Notes under the pieces: generated by a model
The model's input: the letters and a program-made list of their open reading frames with translations, nothing else
What the model was told of the DNA's origin: nothing
Databases searched by the model: none
Position numbers and translations under genes: made by a program
From: Gammaproteobacteria bacterium
Lineage (GTDB): Bacteria > Pseudomonadota > Gammaproteobacteria > GCA-001735895
Reading direction: 5' to 3'
Assembly: GCA_021767985.1 (NCBI GenBank)
Contig: JAASSH010000214.1
Span: 1 to 5,018, forward strand
DNA: 5,018 nt
Shown here: positions 1 through 4,502 of the stretch, piece by piece
Layout of the letters: the number at the start of each line of letters is the position of its first letter
How positions within the stretch are numbered: position 1 is the first letter of the stretch

Positions 1-681
1 CTTGTCCAGCGCGGCGGTATCGAAACATTGGAAGTCCGAGCACTCACGGCCCTCGACGTCGATTATCTGGATGTATTGCCCGGCCTTGACCTCGTAGACG
101 AAAGCGGTGCGCGCCTCGATGCGCTGATCCTGTAGCGGATCGGCAAGCGGATCAGGCAGACGCGCGACGCGCTCCGCATCGTCGCGCGGCTGGCGATGCA
201 CGAAGATGGTCAGGTCGGTGATCGTATCCTGCAGATCGGCACGCATGGGTTCGCCGGGCGCGGCGACGACGCAGGTAACGTCTTCACTAGTGTCGAAACG
301 CACGGAGTCACCTGCCGGTGAATCATTGCCGAACACGCGCACACTCTGCGCGCTATCGAGCGAGATGTTGCGAAATCGAAGCGTGCGCTCCAGCTTGACC
401 GCGCTGGCGTCCCGGCCGCCGAGTATGGCTTTGAGACCTTCGGCCTGCCCGTCTGCGCGGGCGCCGATTAGCTGCATGTCGCTGTTGCCGTGTCCGTCGA
501 ACACGGTGATTTCGCCAACCTGCATGCCCTCGGGATTAACCAGTTCCAGCGAGTCGCCGGCCGCCAACTCGAGCGCCGTGATACCACCGGCGCGCACGAC
601 GTAACGTTCGGTCCCAGGGGGCAGGGTGTTCAACCCGGGTTCGAGTACTCGGAGTGGCATGGCAAGATTGGGCGAATTCAT
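1..681 (-). CDS. DUF1989-like (urea carboxylase-associated) protein, N-terminal part, cut by left edge
   Basis: This reading frame starts at the ATG at 681-679 and stays open for 227 codons to the left edge, so the C-terminus is missing. Residues 191-227 resemble the start of the DUF1989 / urea carboxylase-associated domain: an aromatic- and valine-rich strand, then AG, hydrophobic strands, EG, and a cysteine/aspartate-rich segment ending in CFD. Residues 26-62 repeat the pattern (A41-G42, E51-G52, F61-D62 against A200-G201, E210-G211, F220-D221), so the visible part seems to hold two related units. Known DUF1989 members include urea-amidolyase accessory proteins and carboxyguanidine deiminase subunits. 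From memory, long family members fuse this region to a GcvT-type aminomethyltransferase domain; that part would lie outside the window and is not seen. The start has AGGA (plus-strand TCCT, 688-691) 6 nt upstream, and lies 2 nt past the regulator stop, so the two genes are very likely co-transcribed. No signal peptide or membrane segment is visible. The existence of the gene is secure; its function is not. Confidence 0.75.
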   Translation of the reverse strand, partial: MNSPNLAMPLRVLEPGLNTLPPGTERYVVRAGGITALELAAGDSLELVNPEGMQVGEITVFDGHGNSDMQLIGARADGQAEGLKAILGGRDASAVKLERTLRFRNISLDSAQSVRVFGNDSPAGDSVRFDTSEDVTCVVAAPGEPMRADLQDTITDLTIFVHRQPRDDAERVARLPDPLADPLQDQRIEARTAFVYEVKAGQYIQIIDVEGRECSDFQCFDTAALDK

Positions 682-683
682 GG

Positions 684-1454
684 CTATTCCTGGTCGGTGT
701 CGAGCAAGTCGTCGTGGACCCCGTAAAGGTGATCCTTGATTATTTTGACCGCGACCGGAGTATCGCGCGAGGCGATCGCCTCGTAGAGCGCTCGGTGTTG
801 CCGGTTATAGTAATCGATTCGTTCCGGTGTCAATAGTTTCGCTTTCATCGTACGCCACTGCGAATGACGGCGCACCTCGCTGATGCGTTCGTACAGCCAG
901 TACATGAGCTTGTTGCGCGAACAGTGCGCCAGCGCCAGGTGAAACGCGGCGTCACCGCGCGCGAATTTCTCCGGGTCGCCGCCGCAGTCCTCGCACTGGC
1001 GTAACGCATTCCGCAGTTCCTCCAGGTCGCGTGCGCTGGCGTTGGCGATCGCCAGGCGCACCATCTGAGGTTCGATCGCGATGCGAACTTCGTTCATTTC
1101 CAGCGGGCTGGTGACGCTGGATATTTCATGCTGGTTGGTGGTTTCGCGGTGAGTAACGTAGGTGCCGCTGCCGATTTGTCGGGTTACCAGGTGCTGCTGC
1201 TCGAGGATTTCGAGCACCGAACGGATGGTGCCGCGTGAAACGCCGAAATCTGCGGCCAGGTTACGCTCAGCTGGCAACCGCTCCTCGTAGCTGAATTCTC
1301 CCTCGAGAATGCGGCGGCGAAGCTGTGCAGCGACGCTGCTGGTAGTAACGCCAACGCGGTTACCGGCTCGTTTACGTGCCAGCTTAACCTGCGGCTCTGA
1401 CAGTGCAGGCACGTTGTTGTTATCTGCTTTCACGCCGGTGGACTCCTCACGCAT
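684..1454 (-). CDS. GntR family transcriptional regulator, FadR/FCD subfamily
   Basis: This is a DNA-binding repressor or activator of 256 residues, the usual size for the FadR group. Residues about 38-102 form the winged helix-turn-helix: a leading helix with AAQLRRRILEG, the motif LPAERNLAADFGVSRGTIR (60-78), and the wing VTRQIGSGTYV (90-100). Residues about 115-250 are an all-helical FCD effector domain: EVRIAIEP (122-129), then D168-x3-H172, H220 and H242, which match the metal-binding aspartate and histidines of FCD proteins. The effector is probably a small carboxylate or amino acid; this is a family inference. It is divergent from the ligase operon and directly upstream of the DUF1989-like gene, so it probably controls both. 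The ATG at 1454 has no Shine-Dalgarno. A GTG at 1433-1431 (residue 8) has GAGGAG 9 nt upstream and may be the real start, giving 249 residues. An inverted repeat at 1462-1490 suggests self-regulation. Confidence 0.93.
   Translation of the reverse strand: MREESTGVKADNNNVPALSEPQVKLARKRAGNRVGVTTSSVAAQLRRRILEGEFSYEERLPAERNLAADFGVSRGTIRSVLEILEQQHLVTRQIGSGTYVTHRETTNQHEISSVTSPLEMNEVRIAIEPQMVRLAIANASARDLEELRNALRQCEDCGGDPEKFARGDAAFHLALAHCSRNKLMYWLYERISEVRRHSQWRTMKAKLLTPERIDYYNRQHRALYEAIASRDTPVAVKIIKDHLYGVHDDLLDTDQE
688..691 (-). promoter_or_regulatory. Ribosome binding site of the DUF1989-like gene
   Basis: AGGA on the minus strand lies 6 nt before the ATG at 681-679, inside the last codons of the regulator gene. 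It fixes the start of the leftward gene and implies translation coupled to the regulator. Confidence 0.6.
1443..1448 (-). promoter_or_regulatory. GAGGAG Shine-Dalgarno favouring a GTG start for the regulator
   Basis: GAGGAG on the minus strand is 9 nt upstream of an in-frame GTG at 1433-1431. The longer ATG at 1454 has only AT-rich sequence (CCATAATAATAACC) upstream. The conserved domain begins around residue 38, so either start leaves the protein intact. Confidence 0.5.
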
Positions 1455-1461
1455 GGTTATT

Positions 1462-1490
1462 ATTATGGTACTGTAAATTGGTACAATAAT
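1462..1490. promoter_or_regulatory. Candidate operator 1: inverted repeat at the regulator promoter
   Basis: ATTATGGTAC (1462-1471) and GTACAATAAT (1481-1490) form an inverted repeat with one mismatch and a 9-nt spacer. TGGTAC also occurs as a direct repeat (1466 and 1479). The element overlaps the candidate -10 and transcription start of the regulator. Its half-sites match a second pair at 1728-1761. The likely ligand is the GntR protein itself. The half-sites are farther apart than in the compact FadR-type operator (TNGTNNNACNA), so the assignment is inference. Confidence 0.5.
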
Positions 1491-1514
1491 GCTTCATAAA
1501 GGAGTTTAAATCAA
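1486..1514 (-). promoter_or_regulatory. Candidate sigma-70 promoter of the leftward unit
   Basis: On the minus strand, TTGATT (1514-1509) and CATTAT (1491-1486) are separated by 17 nt, each matching 4 of 6 consensus bases. Transcription would begin near 1479, inside the inverted repeat at 1462-1490, as expected for an autorepressed gene. Both boxes are imperfect and the region is AT-rich, so chance matches are possible. Confidence 0.35.
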
Positions 1515-1646
1515 GCCTAAAGGTCGATCAAAAACGATTGTTTCGTAAATTCTTAGGTAGAATTGGCTTCATTTTAATAGTTAATCGCGCTGCAGAACCT
1601 GATCGTAAAAAGATATGTATTGAATTAAAAATATATAAATAAGTTA

Positions 1647-1675
1647 TTGAAATAATTAAATATAAATCATATTAG
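1647..1675 (+). promoter_or_regulatory. Weak candidate sigma-70 promoter for the ligase operon
   Basis: TTGAAA (1647-1652) and TATTAG (1670-1675) are 17 nt apart and follow a strongly AT-rich stretch that could act as an UP element. The perfect palindrome TTAGCG-T-CGCTAA (1672-1684) overlaps the -10 box and the expected start. It would leave a leader of about 300 nt before the ligase gene. In DNA this AT-rich such matches arise easily. Confidence 0.25.
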
Positions 1676-1727
1676 CGTCGCTAAAGTGAATAACTTCTTC
1701 AGTGATTCGAAGCAACTGGTTGCGTGA

Positions 1728-1761
1728 TTATTGGACCTCAGTGTTCAAATTGGTCCATTAA
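1728..1761. promoter_or_regulatory. Candidate operator 2: inverted half-sites upstream of the ligase gene
   Basis: TTATTGGACC (1728-1737) and GGTCCATTAA (1752-1761) pair at 9 of 10 positions across a 14-nt spacer. The segment AAATTGGTCCATTAA (1747-1761) matches AAATTGGTACAATAA (1475-1489, in operator 1) at 13 of 15 bases. The repetition on both sides of the divergent region suggests one regulator binds both. The spacer differs from operator 1 by 7 nt, which is not a whole helical turn; this argues for caution. Confidence 0.45.
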
Positions 1762-1823
1762 GATTTCATATTTTTATCAGAATTGTCCAAAAAAAGCCAT
1801 TATAGGTCTTGTCTTGTCTGACC

Positions 1824-1840
1824 CAATGGGTATACCATTG
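1824..1840. repeat. Palindrome CAATGG-GTATA-CCATTG in the ligase leader
   Basis: Perfect 6-bp arms surround a 5-nt centre, and the core GGTATACC (1829-1836) is itself palindromic. TGGGTATACCA matches the FadR-type pattern TNGTNNNACNA at five of six fixed bases, so it could be another regulator site. It also overlaps a sigma-54-like element. Confidence 0.3.
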
Positions 1841-1886
1841 CTGCCTGTCTGGTTCATTCGAACTGTGCTTGGCGCAGTAACGAAGG

Positions 1887-1898
1887 CCGAATATTCGG
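1887..1898. repeat. Perfect 12-bp palindrome CCGAATATTCGG
   Basis: This lies about 90 nt upstream of the ligase start in the non-coding leader. A nearby hairpin-capable sequence, ACTGTGC-TTG-GCGCAGT (1862-1878), has 7 pairs including one G-T wobble. The role is unknown; a binding site or leader RNA structure are both possible. Confidence 0.3.
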
Positions 1899-1974
1899 GC
1901 AATAATAACTTACAAATCCCGGATTGTATTAGCGATAGAACCGAAGAATACGAAGAACGAAGTCTTTAACCGTT

Positions 1975-1980
1975 GGAGGG
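1975..1980 (+). promoter_or_regulatory. Ribosome binding site of the ligase gene
   Basis: GGAGGG ends 4 nt before the ATG at 1985. It overlaps an upstream in-frame TTG (1973), so that TTG cannot be the start and the protein begins MTDLQ. Confidence 0.85.
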
Positions 1981-1984
1981 TGAT

Positions 1985-3457
1985 ATGACCGATTTACAAG
2001 CACATGTAGAAGCACCTGGGCGCGCAGAACTGGTTAAGCAGGTTAGCGAGAAAATCAAGGAAACCGGTGTTGATTACATTTACTACCAGTTTATATCCGT
2101 TACCGGGCGAATCGTCGGTAAGGGAATCCCCGCGGCGCACTGGGAGCGCCTTGCCGAGAAAGGATTTCAGCTGGTTTACGGCTCTACCGCGAACCTGTTT
2201 ATCGATCGGCACGGCGATTACATTGGCTACGGCCCCGAGGCTTCGGAGCTGGTTGGTATTCCCGACCCTGAAACCTTTTGCCAACTTCCCTGGGATAAAC
2301 GCATCGGGCGTGTTTTTTGTACCCTGTTTCGTAACCGTGAAGAACATGATAATCCGGGTGGGGCGCTGACGTCGGATTGCCGCGGTAACCTGCGTCGAAT
2401 CCACCAGGAATTCCAGGACAAGCACAACGGGTTGCATATGCGCTGTGGTACCGAGCCTGAAATGATGTGGCTCAAACGCGGCGAAGACGGCAAGATGGCC
2501 GGTGGCGTAACCAAGCCCAATTGCTACCACATCGACCAGTTCGAAGAACTTCGTCCCTCCTTCATGAAAGTCATCGAGTACTCGCAGCAAATGGGTCTCG
2601 ATATTATCCAGGGCGACCACGAAGACGCCCCCGGCCAGCTCGAGCTGAATACCCAGTTCGACGATGTTTTACGTAATGCGGACCGTTTGACGACTTATCG
2701 CCAGATCTGCGCCCAGGTTGCGCGTGAAGATAACCTGATCGCCTGCTTTATGTCGAAGCCATTCATGGGTGTCTCGGCTTCAGGCTGTCACCACAATATG
2801 TCGCTATGGCGCGGCGGTGAAGATGAAGTCAACATGTTGGGTCACGATTCGCTGCCAGGAATGGATGGCGCTTTCACCTACCGTGTCGGTGGTGAGAATA
2901 CTTTCATGCCCGATCCTGCCATCCACGAGCGCGCACCAGGCCCTGTTGGTCTGCAGTGCATCGGCGGTGTAATCAAGCACCTTGGCGCATTGACTTCGAT
3001 TGGTTCCTCAACGGTTAACTCTTACCGCCGGCTCTGGGACACTGGTTTCTGGGCACCGATCTTTGCCGACTGGGGTTACCAAAACCGTACCTGTGCCTTG
3101 CGTATATCTGCGCCGGGACGATTCGAATACCGCTCGGTCGACTCGATGGTAAATCCGTACCTGATGGGCGCTGCACTGTTGAAGGCTTTCGACGATGGTA
3201 TCGACAATAATCTCGATCCTGGCGAAGCGGAAGAACGTAACATTTATGAAGCAATGGATGCCGGCAAAGACGTCAAGAAGCTACCGATGTCACTTGGCGA
3301 TGCACTCGAGGAACTGCGTAACGACGAGGTTATCAAATCGGCCATGCCGGGCGAGATGTACAAGGTCTACGAGCACTACAAGCGTGATGAGTGGGAGAAG
3401 TACAACGCTACGGTCACCGACTGGGACGTCGAGATGTATCTCGACTGCCTGCCATAG
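1985..3457 (+). CDS. glnT: Glutamine synthetase family ligase (type III / GlnT-like; glutamine or gamma-glutamylamide synthetase)
   Basis: This is an ATP-dependent ligase joining the gamma-carboxyl of glutamate to ammonia or a small amine. The 490 residues include a beta-Grasp N-terminal domain (about 15-105) and the catalytic domain. Active-site motifs are complete: GTEPEMMWL (155-163, metal ligands E157 and E159), DHEDAPGQLELN (211-222, E213 and E220), GCHHNMSLW (267-275), NSYRRL (345-350), NRT around R368, and RFEYR (379-383, E381 and R383). DHEDA-x-GQ-x-E-x-N is the GlnT/type III pattern. The tail around NIYEAMDAGKDVKKLP (from about 425) lacks the usual NLYDLPPE context of the adenylylation loop, so adenylylation control looks unlikely. 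It is longer than typical GlnT or GmaS proteins (about 435-445). The following amidotransferase and GXGXG genes place it in a glxBCD/mgsABC-type operon; gamma-glutamylmethylamide synthetase (GmaS) is a real alternative. Family assignment is very sure, substrate is not. Confidence 0.93.
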   Translation: MTDLQAHVEAPGRAELVKQVSEKIKETGVDYIYYQFISVTGRIVGKGIPAAHWERLAEKGFQLVYGSTANLFIDRHGDYIGYGPEASELVGIPDPETFCQLPWDKRIGRVFCTLFRNREEHDNPGGALTSDCRGNLRRIHQEFQDKHNGLHMRCGTEPEMMWLKRGEDGKMAGGVTKPNCYHIDQFEELRPSFMKVIEYSQQMGLDIIQGDHEDAPGQLELNTQFDDVLRNADRLTTYRQICAQVAREDNLIACFMSKPFMGVSASGCHHNMSLWRGGEDEVNMLGHDSLPGMDGAFTYRVGGENTFMPDPAIHERAPGPVGLQCIGGVIKHLGALTSIGSSTVNSYRRLWDTGFWAPIFADWGYQNRTCALRISAPGRFEYRSVDSMVNPYLMGAALLKAFDDGIDNNLDPGEAEERNIYEAMDAGKDVKKLPMSLGDALEELRNDEVIKSAMPGEMYKVYEHYKRDEWEKYNATVTDWDVEMYLDCLP

Positions 3458-3477
3458 GGGCCGGTTCAGTCTCTTAA

Positions 3478-3503
3478 CCCGGCGCCAGCTTTAAGGCGCC
3501 GGG
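3478..3503 (+). other. Strong intercistronic hairpin between ligase and amidotransferase genes
   Basis: CCCGGCGCC (3478-3486) and GGCGCCGGG (3495-3503) are perfect 9-bp arms with an 8-nt loop, beginning 21 nt after the ligase stop codon. No T-run follows (the next bases are ATCATGAA), so it does not look like a complete intrinsic terminator. It may cause partial termination, or protect the ligase mRNA 3' end so that ligase is made in excess over the downstream subunits. Confidence 0.7.
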
Positions 3504-3552
3504 ATCATGAATTATGGGCTGTCGCGGCAGTCTGATTGTTAAATCTATCAAG

Positions 3553-3556
3553 AGGA
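3553..3556 (+). promoter_or_regulatory. Ribosome binding site of the amidotransferase gene
   Basis: AGGA within AGAGGAT sits 7 nt before the ATG at 3564. It confirms the start that leaves the catalytic cysteine as residue 2. Confidence 0.75.
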
Positions 3557-3563
3557 TATTCCT

Positions 3564-4502
3564 ATGTGTGGTATTGCTGGACTTATCTGGAAAGGCGGTG
3601 TTACCAGCGATATCGGTAGCGAGATGACCCAGATGCTGCAGGCCCTGAAGCATCGCGGGCCCGACTCGACCGGTTTCGCACTCTACGGAAAGGGCGAGGA
3701 GGGCGTCTACGTGTTGCGCTTCAAGGTCGCCGAACAGGAAGACATGCGCACCGGCTTCGACATTCACAAGCAGGTCATCGAGCGCAAGGCAGAGGTCGAT
3801 ACGCGCCTCGAGGAAATGGGCGCCGATGTCACCAAGAGAGAGGACGCGACCGAATACGCTTTCCGCTATCACTTTAAATTCGGCGGCGACCTGAAGCGGT
3901 TGATCGACTTCATCGAGGATATCGAAGGGGTTGAAATCCTGTCGGTAGGCAAGGGCCTGGAGCTGATCAAGGACCTGGGTGATGCCGCGCTCGTATCCGA
4001 ACAGTACGGTCTCAATGGTTTCGTCGGTACCCATGCTATCGGACATACCCGCATGGCCACCGAATCCGACGTCGATATTCGCTCGGCCCACCCTTACTGG
4101 GCCTACCCGTTCAACGACGTATCGGTGGTGCACAATGGCCAGTTGACCAATTACTGGACCAACCGCCGCGACCTCGAGCGCCGCGGTCATCGTTTCATGT
4201 CGAACTGCGACTCTGAACTGATCGCGGTTTACATCGCCGATCGCATCGACCAGGGCGACGAACTCGAATCGGCGATGACGCGTTCGATCAACGAGCTCGA
4301 CGGCGTGTTTACCTACCTGGTTGCTACCAGCGACCAGCTCGGCATGGCCAAGGACGTCATGGCGGCCAAACCGATGGTGCTTTACGAGAGTGACGAATTC
4401 GTCGGCCTGGCTTCGGAAGAAGTGGCCATTCGCAGCATTTTCCCGCGTGAAATAGACACCTGGGATCCTTATCAAGGGGAGGTAAAAGTATGGGCAGCGT
4501 AA
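3564..4502 (+). CDS. glxB: Class II glutamine amidotransferase, GlxB/MgsA type
   Basis: This is an Ntn-fold glutaminase subunit that hydrolyses an amide or gamma-glutamylamide and passes the nitrogen to partner subunits. It has 312 residues. Cys2, exposed after removal of Met1, is the nucleophile (MCGIAGL). Further motifs are HRGPDSTGFALY (30-41), GTHAIGHTRMATES (155-168, with substrate-binding R163), HNG (190-192) and NCDSE (214-218). Residues about 42-150 are a charged, apparently helical insert, as in GlxB/MgsA proteins. There is no phosphosugar isomerase, PRTase or synthetase domain, which excludes GlmS, PurF and AsnB. It corresponds to the N-terminal amidotransferase domain of glutamate synthase, made as a separate protein. 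In methylamine users MgsABC converts glutamate and methylamine to N-methylglutamate; in rhizobia the same architecture is called GlxBCD. The stop overlaps the next gene by 13 nt, implying stoichiometric co-synthesis. Family assignment is firm, pathway inferred. Confidence 0.93.
   Translation: MCGIAGLIWKGGVTSDIGSEMTQMLQALKHRGPDSTGFALYGKGEEGVYVLRFKVAEQEDMRTGFDIHKQVIERKAEVDTRLEEMGADVTKREDATEYAFRYHFKFGGDLKRLIDFIEDIEGVEILSVGKGLELIKDLGDAALVSEQYGLNGFVGTHAIGHTRMATESDVDIRSAHPYWAYPFNDVSVVHNGQLTNYWTNRRDLERRGHRFMSNCDSELIAVYIADRIDQGDELESAMTRSINELDGVFTYLVATSDQLGMAKDVMAAKPMVLYESDEFVGLASEEVAIRSIFPREIDTWDPYQGEVKVWAA
4474..4483 (+). promoter_or_regulatory. Ribosome binding site of glxC inside the end of glxB
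   Basis: AAGGGGAGGT lies within the last codons of the amidotransferase gene, 6 nt before the ATG at 4490. It is the strongest Shine-Dalgarno in the window and decides this start. Confidence 0.85.

Larger units (their letters stand above)
1455..1984. other. Divergent AT-rich control region without a supported gene
   Basis: About 530 nt separate the regulator from the ligase gene. Positions 1621-1670 contain only 4 G or C in 50 bases, against GC-rich genes on both sides. The region holds the regulator promoter, two inverted half-site pairs, several other palindromes and possible plus-strand promoters. A frame open from 1724 to 1969 begins with GTG, has no ribosome binding site and resembles no family I know, so I do not call it. 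I recognise no tRNA and no known riboswitch. Confidence 0.7.

Noticed and set aside
206..604. 132-codon plus-strand open frame at the left end
   Set aside because: It lies opposite the DUF1989-like gene, is serine/arginine-rich low-information sequence, and lacks a ribosome binding site.
1942..1964. Short CGAAGAA repeats just before the ligase gene
   Set aside because: Two exact copies and one partial copy (CGAAGTC) of 7 nt are too short and few to support a repeat element or CRISPR-like array.
1724..1969. Open frame of 81 codons in the leader of the ligase gene
   Set aside because: It begins with GTG, has no ribosome binding site, has no recognisable family features, and overlaps several palindromes and a candidate operator. 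It is more likely non-coding leader.
1973..1984. TTG at 1973 as start of the ligase
   Set aside because: The TTG abuts and the next codons contain the GGAGGG ribosome binding site used by the ATG at 1985.
1700..1984. Glycine or glutamine riboswitch in the ligase leader
   Set aside because: I saw no match to the conserved cores of these RNAs; the leader has unrelated palindromes only.
1994..2620. 208-codon minus-strand open frame opposite the ligase gene
   Set aside because: It is a shadow of the glutamine synthetase-family coding sequence, with no motifs of its own.
3478..3503. Hairpin as a rho-independent terminator ending the ligase transcript
   Set aside because: The stem is strong, but the following bases are ATCATGAA rather than a T-run, and the next gene is functionally linked and in the same direction.
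3474..4475. 333-codon minus-strand open frame opposite the amidotransferase gene
   Set aside because: It mirrors a gene with complete class II amidotransferase motifs and a good ribosome binding site; its own translation shows no family signature. Long antisense frames are common in GC-rich genes.
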